From NCBI GenBank assembly GCA_040509515.1, contig JBEVKV010000555.1, forward strand, positions 1-16,132: a DNA stretch of 16,132 nucleotides. The letters are read 5' to 3'. The notes below the pieces were generated by a model. That model saw only the letters and a program-made list of their open reading frames with translations, was not told the origin of the DNA and searched no databases. The stretch's first letter is position 1; each line of letters begins with the position of its first letter. Positions 9,226 through 16,132 of this stretch are shown here, one piece after another. The translations under genes and the position numbers were made by a program. The stretch comes from QHXN01 sp040509515. Lineage in GTDB: Bacteria > Acidobacteriota > Blastocatellia > Pyrinomonadales > Pyrinomonadaceae.

Positions 9226-12117
9226 ATGGAAGCGTCAAGCCGTTTCTTAATCGGCATCGACCTCGGGACGACGAACTCGGCCGTGGCCTACGTGGACACG
9301 GAAGAGAGGCCCGCGCGCGGCGCGCCGCCCCCCGTCCGCGTCTTCGAGGTGCCGCAGCTCGTCGCCGACGGCGAGGTGCGCGCGCTCGCTTCCCTCCCCT
9401 CATTCATCTACTTCACCGACGAGGCGGAGGACGCGGCGCCCGGCCTCCGCCTGCCGTGGGAGGAGCAGACGGACGGCGCGTTGGTCGGCGTCATCGCGCG
9501 CGAGCGCGGCGCGCTGGCCCCGGGGCGACAGGTCGCCTCGGCCAAGTCGTGGCTCTGCCACCCGTCCTTAGACCGCACGGACGCCTTCCTCCCGTGGGAC
9601 GCGGAGGGGGGCGACAAGGTCTGCTCGCCCGTCGCGGCCTCTGCGCGCTACCTCACGCACCTGCGCGACGCTTGGAACTATTCCAAAGCGACGGACGAGG
9701 GCGGCCGTGTCACCGACGAGTTGCGGTTCGAGCGCCAGCAGCTCGTGCTCACCGTGCCCGCCTCGTTCGACGAAGAGGCGCGCGAGCTGACCGTCGCGTC
9801 GGCGCGCGAGGCGGGGCTTGAGAACCTGACGCTGCTCGAAGAGCCGCTCGCGGCCTTCTACGCGTGGATTGCGGCGCAGAAGGGCGGGCTCAAGCGACAT
9901 CTGAAAGACGGGCAGCTCGTCCTCGTCTGCGACGTGGGCGGCGGCACGAGCGACTTCAGTTTGATTCGCGTGCGCGTCGAATCGGGCGAGGTGCGCTTCG
10001 AGCGGACGGCCATCGGCGAGCATTTGCTGCTCGGCGGCGACAACGTCGACCTCGCGCTCGCGCGGCTGGTCGAGGGGAAGCTCGGCAACCCGCGTCTGTC
10101 GCTCAGGCAGCAGAACGCGCTGCGGCGTCAGTGCTGCGCGGCCAAAGAGGTGCTGCTCGGCGACCTTTTCATCGACGCGGCCGAGAGCGCGCCGGTCACG
10201 GTGCTCGGCGGCGGGCGCTCGGTCGTGGGTGGCGCGCTCAGCACGCGGCTCACGCGCGCCGAGGTCGAGAACATTCTGGCCGAAGGCTTCCTGCCCGCGA
10301 GCGCGCCCGAAGACCTGCCCGCGTCCGAGCGTCGCACGGGTCTGCGCGAGTTGGGCCTCCCCTATGCCAGCGAGCCGGCCATCACAAAGCACCTCGCCGC
10401 GTTTCTCACGCAGGCGACGCTGGCGATGAAGGCGGGCGTCGAAGGCGCAACCGAAGAAGAGGGCGGCGGCGCGTTGGCGCGACCCGACGCGATACTTTTC
10501 AACGGCGGCTTCTTTCACCCGGCGCTGGCGCGCGAGCGCGTCGTCGCGGCGGTCGCCGGATGGTTCCCCGCGCAGGGCAAGCGCTGGCGGCCCAAAGTCC
10601 TGCACAACGAAACGCCCGAGACGGCCGTCGCCGTCGGCGCGGCCTACTACGCGCGCGTGCGCCGCATGGGCGGCGTCCGCGTCAGCGGCGGCAGCGCGCG
10701 CGGCTACTACATCGGCGTCCAGCAGGCCGCGCCGGCCGCGGGCACGAGTCAGGAATCTCTGACGGCCGTCTGCGTCCTGCCGCGCGGGACGGAGGAGGGC
10801 ACGCGGCTCGAACTCGGCGGCAGAGAGTTCACGGCGCTCACGAACCGCCCCGTCTCCTTCAGCCTCTACAGCACGACCACGCGGCAGGACGAACGGGGCG
10901 AGGTCGTCCGCTTCGCGGAGGGCGAGGTTCACCGTCACGCGCCGCTGGTCACGGTGCTGCGCTACGGCAAGCGCTCGCGCCACATCGAGCTGGACGTGAG
11001 CCTGACGGCGCACTTCACCGAAGTCGGCACGCTCGAACTCTGGTGCGAGGCCGCGAAGACCGGCCACCGCTGGCGTCTACAGTTCCAACTGCGGGGCGCG
11101 ACCCCCGAAGAGGAAGCCCCCGAGGGCGAAGAGGAACAGCCCCACGAGGAGGCCCCGCAGGTCGTCATCCCCGACGAGGCCGTGGCCGAGGCCGAGAAGC
11201 TTCTGCGCGCGGTCTTCGGCGGCCCGCGCGACGCCCCGGCGGGCGACACTCCTTCGCCCGAGGCGCTGCCCGGCAGACTCGAAGCCGCGCTCGGGTATCG
11301 CAAGGACGCGTGGCGAACCGAGACCATCCGCAAACTCTGCGACGTGCTGGCGGAACTCCCCGCCGGCCGCAGGAAGGGGCGCAACTACGAGGCGCGCTGG
11401 CTCAACCTCTTCGGCTTCTGCCTGCGCCCCGGCTTCGGCGCGACGCTCGACGAGTGGCGCGTGACGCGCGCGCGCAAGGTCTATCACGAGGGGCTTCATT
11501 TCGAGAAGGACGTGCAGTGTCAGGTCGAGTGGATGATACTCTGGCAGCGCGTGGCGGGCGGCCTGAACGCGGGGCAGCAGCTCGAAATATACGAGCGTCA
11601 CAAGGCGCTGCTCGGGCTCGGCGGCAGGAAAGTTAAAGGGAGGCTCAACCGGCAGGTGGAGCGCGAAGGGCTGCTGCTGCTCGCGAGTCTCGAACACCTG
11701 CCGGCCGCCGTCCGCGTCGAAATCGGCGAGGAGATTCTCGCGCGCGTCGCGGAGGAGCCCGGCAACAAGAGCTTCACTTGGGCGTTGGGGCGGCTCGGCG
11801 CGCGCGTCCCCTTCTACGGGCCTCTGAACTGCGTCGTGCCGCCGGACGCGGCGGCGAGGTGGGCGACCTCACTCCTCTCGCTCCCCGACGTGACGGCGCA
11901 CGTCGCGACGGCCGTCTCGCAGTTGGCGGCGCGAACCGACGACCCGCTCCGCGACGTTGAGCCGGAGTTCAGGCAGCAGGCCGTCAGCCGTTTGCAGGCG
12001 GCGGGAATCGGCGACGAGTTGCTTGAGAGCCTGCGCGCGTACGTGCCGCGCAGCAGGGCGGCGGCCGTCCGCATCTTCGGCGAATCGCTGCCGGAGGGCC
12101 TACGGCTTCTGGGATGA
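9226..12117 (+). CDS. Hsp70-family ATPase with C-terminal DUF3731
   Basis: The 963-aa product has an N-terminal Hsp70 ATPase clearly paralogous to the preceding protein: GIDLGTTNSA (10-19), SAKSWL, VPASFDEEAREL, LLEEPLAAFYAW, phosphate-2 DVGGGTSDFS (236-245), GGDNVDLALARL and adenosine motif FNGG (425-428). A beta-rich segment ends in TEVGTLELWCE, matching TEVGTLEVWCV of the first copy. An acidic linker (about 625-645, rich in Glu) leads to an all-helical C-terminal region of about 320 residues recognised as DUF3731 by EARWLNLFGFCLRPGFG, DEWRVTRARKVYHEG and WMILWQRVAGGL. DUF3731 has no known activity; as an extension it may act as a client- or partner-binding module in place of the classical lid. 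No good Shine-Dalgarno precedes ATG 9226, so coupling to the gene 22 nt upstream is possible. Confidence 0.9.
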   Translation: MEASSRFLIGIDLGTTNSAVAYVDTEERPARGAPPPVRVFEVPQLVADGEVRALASLPSFIYFTDEAEDAAPGLRLPWEEQTDGALVGVIARERGALAPGRQVASAKSWLCHPSLDRTDAFLPWDAEGGDKVCSPVAASARYLTHLRDAWNYSKATDEGGRVTDELRFERQQLVLTVPASFDEEARELTVASAREAGLENLTLLEEPLAAFYAWIAAQKGGLKRHLKDGQLVLVCDVGGGTSDFSLIRVRVESGEVRFERTAIGEHLLLGGDNVDLALARLVEGKLGNPRLSLRQQNALRRQCCAAKEVLLGDLFIDAAESAPVTVLGGGRSVVGGALSTRLTRAEVENILAEGFLPASAPEDLPASERRTGLRELGLPYASEPAITKHLAAFLTQATLAMKAGVEGATEEEGGGALARPDAILFNGGFFHPALARERVVAAVAGWFPAQGKRWRPKVLHNETPETAVAVGAAYYARVRRMGGVRVSGGSARGYYIGVQQAAPAAGTSQESLTAVCVLPRGTEEGTRLELGGREFTALTNRPVSFSLYSTTTRQDERGEVVRFAEGEVHRHAPLVTVLRYGKRSRHIELDVSLTAHFTEVGTLELWCEAAKTGHRWRLQFQLRGATPEEEAPEGEEEQPHEEAPQVVIPDEAVAEAEKLLRAVFGGPRDAPAGDTPSPEALPGRLEAALGYRKDAWRTETIRKLCDVLAELPAGRRKGRNYEARWLNLFGFCLRPGFGATLDEWRVTRARKVYHEGLHFEKDVQCQVEWMILWQRVAGGLNAGQQLEIYERHKALLGLGGRKVKGRLNRQVEREGLLLLASLEHLPAAVRVEIGEEILARVAEEPGNKSFTWALGRLGARVPFYGPLNCVVPPDAAARWATSLLSLPDVTAHVATAVSQLAARTDDPLRDVEPEFRQQAVSRLQAAGIGDELLESLRAYVPRSRAAAVRIFGESLPEGLRLLG

Positions 12118-12130
12118 AAAGGGGATAGAA

Positions 12131-12523
12131 ATGGAAACGGTCAACAGTAAGCAGGGCGAAAGCGTGGACGACAACGCCGCGCTCGGCTGCGGGGCGCAGC
12201 ACGTCAACTGGTCTTCCGTGCCGGTGGAGCGGCCGTCCGAAGGCATCGAGCGGCAGATGGTGGTCGGGAACAACCTGATGCTCTGCCGGTTCCGCTTCGC
12301 CGCGGAGTTAGTGACGCCGGAGCACACGCACCCGCACGAGCAGATGTCCATCGTCGTGAAGGGGCGCGTGCGTTTCTTCGTCGAAGGCGAGGAGCGAATA
12401 GCCTCGCCGGGCGACGTTCTGCACTTCCCCCCGGGCTGCCTGCACGGGGCGACGATGATGGACGAGGAGGTCGAACTCATCGACATCTTCTCCCCCGTCC
12501 GCGAGGACTTCCTCAAAAGCTAA
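12131..12523 (+). CDS. Small cupin-domain protein
   Basis: The 130-aa single-domain cupin has motif 1 as THPHEQ with likely metal ligands His65, His67 and Gln/Glu at 70-71, followed by IVVKGRVRFFVEGEE. Motif 2 is PGDVLHFPPGCLHGA with His105. Such proteins are cytoplasmic beta-barrels that bind a divalent metal; functions range from isomerases and dioxygenases to small-molecule sensing, and the reaction here cannot be read from sequence. ATG 12131 was chosen because AGGGG (12120-12124) lies 6 nt upstream and the cupin fold starts soon after; the longer frame to 11957 would overlap the preceding gene. It starts 13 nt after the Hsp70-DUF3731 stop, so it probably shares its transcript, though no functional link is known. 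Its 3' end faces the secreted-protein gene across 17 nt. Confidence 0.85.
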   Translation: METVNSKQGESVDDNAALGCGAQHVNWSSVPVERPSEGIERQMVVGNNLMLCRFRFAAELVTPEHTHPHEQMSIVVKGRVRFFVEGEERIASPGDVLHFPPGCLHGATMMDEEVELIDIFSPVREDFLKS

Positions 12524-12540
12524 TCCGGCCTCGACGCATC

Positions 12541-14430
12541 TCACAAGCCCGGCACCTCCGCGATGCGGCGCGCGTACTCGTCGAAGAGCCCGAGGTAGTA
12601 GAGCCTCGTCAACTCTTTCCCGAGGGCTTCGTGCGTGGCGGCGCGCGCGGGCTCGGCCACGGCGACTTCTCGGAGCCGCGCGCGGAGCAGCCTGAAGACT
12701 TTCTCCTTGAGCCAGTAGGCGTGGTCGTGGCGCTCGCCGACGGCGGAGGCGAACGCGAGCGCGTCGATCTCGGGCGTCGTCAGCCCGCGCCGCCACGCCG
12801 CGCGGTAGACCGTCAGCGCCTCGCGCCAGGACTGTTCGGCGGCGCGCGCGTAGTGCGCGTGCAGCCCCTTCCAGCCCTCCCTCCGCGTGTCGATGACGGG
12901 CGCAACGTCCGGGTGTGGACGCGCCGCGGTGCGGTAGTCGAGCAGCGAGACTTTTAAATCGACGCGCCGGTCGCCCTCGTAGTCGTACTCGACGGTGTCG
13001 AGGAAGCCGTTCGCGTCCGTGTCGGTGTACCTGACCACCTCGCCGACGCGCGGGGCCAGCGGCTTCGGCGAAGGCGTCTTGACGCCGCCATGATACTCGG
13101 CGTTCTTGTCCACGAGCCACGCGCCCCACTCCGCGCCCGCGAGGTGGAGCTTGCGGTCGAAGACGCCGACGTAGAGTTTACCGCCGCCCGAGTTGTCGCG
13201 ATCCCACTCGCCGCGGTCGCCGAGCGAGTCGGCCTGCGGGTGACCCATGATGCCGGGGCGCTCGCCGGGCGCGGCCATCGCCTGTCCCGCGTAGTTGCTC
13301 CGCAGCCAGCGCCGCGTCGAGTAGATGTCCACCTCGCTCTCGGGGCCGCCGAAGCCGTGCATCGGGTAGTACATCTCGACGCGCTCCCAGCGGTGGTCGT
13401 CGTCGTCCTCGTCGAAGACGAAGTAGAGGCTCGCCCAGCCCGCGGTGAAGAACGCGTCGAAGCCCTTGTCGTGCGGCATGTACATCAGCTCGTCGATGCG
13501 CCGCCAGTTGTTCCACTGGAAGCAGCCGTCGAACTTCGGGTTGCCGCGCATCGCCGGGTACTTGTGCGCGTACTGTCGGTACGGGACGCCGCGCCCGCCC
13601 GCGCCGCGCAGCGACATGTCGTAGTCGGTCTCGTTGCCCCGGCCCGAGTCGTTGTCGAGGTCGAAGGTGACGAATGCCTCGCCGAGCACGCCGGAGAGCG
13701 CCGAGACGCCGCCCTCGACCGGCGGCATGTTCGAGCCGGGGTCGAGCCAGCGCATCGCCATCTCGCTCGCGCCGTCGCCGTCGTAGTCGTAGAAGGCGAA
13801 AGGGTTCTCCCAGTTGAGCCGCGGGTCGGGGAGCGCCTGCGGCGGGCGGTGAATCTTGAGGAAGATCGCGTCGCCGTTGTAGTCGGGCCGCCAGTTGGAA
13901 ACGCCCGTGTAGTCCCAGTTGTCGCGGCCGAGGTCGAACTTCTCCCAGTCGAGCCGGCCGAGCACGCCGTCGCGCTCCACGTCGATGAAGACCATCCAGT
14001 GCGACTCGGCCGTGTTCCACTTGCCCTCCGACCACTCGGGCGAGTGCGTGACGAAGGCTTGCAGGTCGGCGCGGCCGTCGCCGTCGTTGTCCGCCCACTT
14101 GACGTTCATGTCGAGCGGGCCGTCGTAGAGGCCGTCGCCGTTCCTGTCGACCTGGAGCACGTCGGCCATCTGGTCGCCCCGCGTGTCGCTCGCGGCGAGG
14201 TCGCCGTTCTCGTCGAGCCAGCGCACGCGCTTCCCGTTCCACCAGCGCTCGACGATGTCGGGGCGGCCGTCGCGGTCTACGTCGAGGCGCACGACCTCGT
14301 CCGACGGGGCGTTGGACTTGAGCGCCGTCCGCCGGAGGTCGCCGCCGGCCTGCCGCGCGCCGGCCGTGGGTGCCGCCGCCAGCAGAAGCAGCGCCGAGAG
14401 CGAAGCGAACATGGCCCGGGTCGCGTTCAT
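12541..14430 (-). CDS. Secreted Asp-rich protein with EF-hand-like repeats, unknown family
   Basis: The 629-aa product was not recognised as a named family. It has a Sec signal peptide (basic start, hydrophobic run 8-20, AGA cleavage site at 23-25), so it is exported. The N-terminal quarter carries calcium-loop motifs of the D-x-D-x-D-G kind: Asp50-Asp54, Asp73-Asp77, DRNGDG 95-100, DNDGDG 114-119; others lie at DYDGDG 214-219 and DTDANG 470-475. These resemble isolated EF-hand, dockerin or thrombospondin-3 type loops, and the mature protein is very rich in Trp, Tyr and Asp, as are many carbohydrate-binding or beta-propeller proteins. The last 110 residues are helical. It is the third gene of an operon, and its ATG overlaps the stop of iolB (ATGA). 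Binding of polysaccharide in the envelope is a guess from that context. Confidence 0.75.
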   Translation of the reverse strand: MNATRAMFASLSALLLLAAAPTAGARQAGGDLRRTALKSNAPSDEVVRLDVDRDGRPDIVERWWNGKRVRWLDENGDLAASDTRGDQMADVLQVDRNGDGLYDGPLDMNVKWADNDGDGRADLQAFVTHSPEWSEGKWNTAESHWMVFIDVERDGVLGRLDWEKFDLGRDNWDYTGVSNWRPDYNGDAIFLKIHRPPQALPDPRLNWENPFAFYDYDGDGASEMAMRWLDPGSNMPPVEGGVSALSGVLGEAFVTFDLDNDSGRGNETDYDMSLRGAGGRGVPYRQYAHKYPAMRGNPKFDGCFQWNNWRRIDELMYMPHDKGFDAFFTAGWASLYFVFDEDDDDHRWERVEMYYPMHGFGGPESEVDIYSTRRWLRSNYAGQAMAAPGERPGIMGHPQADSLGDRGEWDRDNSGGGKLYVGVFDRKLHLAGAEWGAWLVDKNAEYHGGVKTPSPKPLAPRVGEVVRYTDTDANGFLDTVEYDYEGDRRVDLKVSLLDYRTAARPHPDVAPVIDTRREGWKGLHAHYARAAEQSWREALTVYRAAWRRGLTTPEIDALAFASAVGERHDHAYWLKEKVFRLLRARLREVAVAEPARAATHEALGKELTRLYYLGLFDEYARRIAEVPGL

Positions 14431-15251
14431 TTGCGGCTCGCCTCAAGGCCGGTGCCGCCCGCGTCGAAGCCGGGCTGGACGGTGACGACCCCGAACTGAC
14501 GGTCTTCGACTTCGCGGTGCGCGGCCATCAGCCAGACGAAGTTGATCGGGTGGCCGGGCACCGCGACGTTCGGGTGGAAGCCGCGCGGCATCACGACCGC
14601 GTCGCCGTCGCGCACGACGCCGACGAACTCCGGCTCGTCCGGGTTCGTGTAGACGAACTGCACGCCGAAGCCGGGGGCGGGCATGTCGTAGTAGACGTAC
14701 AGCTCTTCGAGAATCGAGGCGTGCTCGTGCGGCGGCCACGAAGTCCAGTTGCCCGGCTCCGAGGTGGTGAAGCCGGCGAGGATGCGCCCGGCCTCGACGT
14801 TCTCGCCCAGAGTGATGTTGACGGTGCGCGTGTTCGACGCGCCGCCCGTCGTGAACTTCAGCGAGCCGTCGCGCTCGACCTCTTCGTAGCGCACGACGCG
14901 GAGCGGGTAACGGTTCGCGACCTCGGCCGAACACTCGACGAGGTCTACCTGCGCCCCGGTCGTGACTTCGACCTCCGTGTCGCGCGGGATGTAGACGGAG
15001 TCGTGACGCTCGACGCGGTGCGTCTCGCCGTCGGCCCTGATGTCGCACGCGCCCGAGAGGCAGATGAGTCCCGTCTCGAACCCGCCGTTCGAGAACGCGG
15101 CGCGCGGCGTCTCGGCGTCGAGGATGATGCGCCCGTAGACGAGGTGCCTCATCGGGCTGTTCTGCGGCGTGACGGCGACGTGACGCCCCTTCCGCCGGTT
15201 CGTGCCGCGAAAGATGTAGCCACCCTCCGCCTGCTGTGTTTGCGTGCTCAT
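14427..15251 (-). CDS. iolB: 5-deoxy-glucuronate isomerase (IolB family)
   Basis: The 274-aa product belongs to the KduI/IolB bicupin family. IolB converts 5-deoxy-D-glucuronate to 2-deoxy-5-keto-D-gluconate in myo-inositol breakdown, in the cytoplasm and with a bound divalent metal. The diagnostic C-terminal cupin shows GNWTSWPPHEH with His175 and His177, Glu182/Glu183, and VMPRGFHPN with His226. The GNW-x-S-x-PPHEH pattern is that of IolB; KduI has a different motif around its ligands. The length matches IolB (about 270 aa). Its ATG overlaps the stop of the upstream GH3 gene (ATGA at 15251-15248), and its stop overlaps the start of the downstream secreted-protein gene. No other inositol genes (iolC, iolD, iolE, iolG) are in the window, so the physiological substrate may be another uronate; that is inference. 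Confidence 0.85.
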   Translation of the reverse strand: MSTQTQQAEGGYIFRGTNRRKGRHVAVTPQNSPMRHLVYGRIILDAETPRAAFSNGGFETGLICLSGACDIRADGETHRVERHDSVYIPRDTEVEVTTGAQVDLVECSAEVANRYPLRVVRYEEVERDGSLKFTTGGASNTRTVNITLGENVEAGRILAGFTTSEPGNWTSWPPHEHASILEELYVYYDMPAPGFGVQFVYTNPDEPEFVGVVRDGDAVVMPRGFHPNVAVPGHPINFVWLMAAHREVEDRQFGVVTVQPGFDAGGTGLEASRK

Positions 15252-16132
15252 AAAGTCCCCAGTCCCTTCTTCGTTTCCGCGTCTATCTCGAACGTGCCGG
15301 TCAGCCGTATGTCCTCGGATGAAGCGCCGACCATCACCTTGAACGCGCCGGGCTCGACGACGAAGCGCATCTGCCTGTCCCAGAGGGCGAGGTCTTCGGG
15401 CTTCAGCGTGAAGGTCACGTTGCGCGACTCGCCCGGCTTCAGGCGCACGCGCTCGAAGCCGCGCAAATTCTTCTCGTACGTGGTGACGCTGCTCACGAGG
15501 TCGCGCGTGTAGAGTTGGACGACCTCGTCGCCCTCGCGCGCGCCCGTGTTCCGCACGTCGAGGCTGACGGTGACGCTGCCGCCCGGCGTCTGCTTCGCGG
15601 GGCTGATTTTCAGATTCGAGTAGGCGAACGTCGTGTAACTCAGGCCGTGCCCGAAGTGGTAGAGCGCGCCGTTGACGCGCGTCTTCTCGCCCTCCCACTG
15701 CGCGTTCGGCTTCGTCGGGAAGTTGAAGGGGAGCTGCCCCGCGGTCTTCGGGAACGTGACGGTCAGTCGCCCCGCCGGGTTGTAGTCGCCGAAGAGCACG
15801 TCGGCGATGGCCGTGCCGCCCTGCGCGCCGGGGAACCACGCTTCGACGATGCCGGGCACGAACTTGTTCACCCAGTTGATGCTCAGCGGGCGTCCGTTGA
15901 CGAGGACGACGACCACCGGCTTTCCCGCCGCGTGGACGGCCTGCACAAGCTCCAACTGCCGCCCCGGCAGGTCGAGGCTCGTGCGCGTGGCGCTCTCGCC
16001 GACCGTCTTCGGCGAGATGTCGCCCAACACGACGACCGCCACGTCCGACCTCTTCGCCGCCTCGGCCGCCCTCTCTATCTCTTCGCGCTCGTCCTTCGTC
16101 AGAGGCTCGGGCAGCACCTCGGACTCGGGCCA
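15248..16132 (-). CDS. Glycoside hydrolase family 3 enzyme, C-terminal part (cut by window edge)
   Basis: The frame is open to the right edge, so only the last 294 residues of a GH3 enzyme (beta-glucosidase or beta-xylosidase type) are seen. The part present holds the GH3 C-terminal alpha/beta sandwich (about 25-165). Its features are VAVVVLGDISPKTVGES, SLDLPGRQLELVQAV, VVVVLVNGRPLSINWV and YHFGHGLSYTTF. A fibronectin-III-like domain (about 195-272: GDEVVQLYTRD, LRGFERVRLKPGES) follows. Glu46 of the fragment, just before the SLDLPGRQ element, is in the region that supplies the general acid/base in many GH3 enzymes. The catalytic Asp nucleophile and any signal peptide lie outside the window, so substrate and location cannot be read. 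A GTG at 16117 lies within the domain and is not the start. The stop overlaps the iolB start by 4 nt, making this the upstream gene of a coupled operon. Confidence 0.93.
   Translation of the reverse strand, partial: WPESEVLPEPLTKDEREEIERAAEAAKRSDVAVVVLGDISPKTVGESATRTSLDLPGRQLELVQAVHAAGKPVVVVLVNGRPLSINWVNKFVPGIVEAWFPGAQGGTAIADVLFGDYNPAGRLTVTFPKTAGQLPFNFPTKPNAQWEGEKTRVNGALYHFGHGLSYTTFAYSNLKISPAKQTPGGSVTVSLDVRNTGAREGDEVVQLYTRDLVSSVTTYEKNLRGFERVRLKPGESRNVTFTLKPEDLALWDRQMRFVVEPGAFKVMVGASSEDIRLTGTFEIDAETKKGLGTL

Noticed and set aside
7257..9257. 666-codon open frame on the minus strand covering the whole first Hsp70 gene
   Set aside because: Its length is striking, but the translation is a low-complexity mix of Arg, Leu, Ala, Asp and Glu, mirroring the Hsp70 codons. 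Similar antisense frames occur opposite other genes here (2168-3169, 9568-11067 and, on the plus strand, 13090-14499), so stop-poor GC-rich DNA explains it.
11957..12130. Upstream in-frame extension of the cupin gene
   Set aside because: It overlaps the end of the Hsp70-DUF3731 gene, lacks a ribosome binding site and encodes an Arg/Ser/Cys-rich stretch unlike a cupin. ATG 12131 has a good AGGGG.
14427..15251. Assignment of the bicupin gene as KduI (5-keto-4-deoxyuronate isomerase)
   Set aside because: The family is shared, and a uronate role would fit the glycosidase neighbour, but the GNW-x-S-x-PPHEH and MPRGFHP motifs are those of IolB.

Overview
The window is strongly GC-rich, with G or C at most third codon positions. 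The style of its proteins (a Hanks-type kinase with the GGMG-x-VYKA loop and a long QEAQAASALNHPHILT stretch, DUF2760/Hsp70/DUF3731 genes, a GH3 enzyme next to IolB, a multi-PAS hybrid histidine kinase) suggests a soil-type bacterium, most likely of the Acidobacteriota (Blastocatellia-like). That assignment is inference from protein style only.

Layout. (1) 1-400: a hairpin-plus-T-tract terminator at the left edge, a tRNA-Ser(GGA) on the minus strand, and a short intergenic stretch with an imperfect inverted repeat and a possible extended -10 promoter. (2) 401-3298 (+): one uninterrupted 965-codon gene that fuses a complete Ser/Thr protein kinase to a complete UvrD/PcrA-type SF1A helicase. This is the most unusual object in the window. 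(3) 3308-4381 (-): an AlkZ/YcaQ-like (HTH_42) DNA glycosylase, convergent with the fusion gene and only 9 nt from its stop. (4) 4464-6494 (-): a PAS-PAS-HisKA-HATPase-receiver hybrid histidine kinase. (5) 6495-6760: a divergent regulatory region. (6) 6761-12523 (+): a tightly spaced run of DUF2760 protein, Hsp70-family ATPase, a second Hsp70-family ATPase carrying a C-terminal DUF3731, and a small cupin. (7) 16132-12541 (-): a GH3 glycosidase cut by the window edge, then IolB (5-deoxy-glucuronate isomerase), then a secreted Asp-rich protein of unknown family. The three genes are joined by two ATGA stop/start overlaps.

How the genes may work together. The kinase-helicase and the AlkZ-like glycosylase are both nucleic-acid maintenance enzymes, so the left third could be a DNA-damage locus, although the two are convergent and not in an operon. 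The middle block looks like a dedicated, non-canonical Hsp70 system with two paralogous ATPases and a small partner (DUF2760), without DnaJ or GrpE. The right block is a small carbohydrate operon whose translational coupling implies that glycoside cleavage, a uronate isomerisation and a secreted probable Ca2+-binding protein are needed together. No mobile elements, CRISPR arrays or rRNA genes were seen. No stretch without a gene exceeds about 270 nt.
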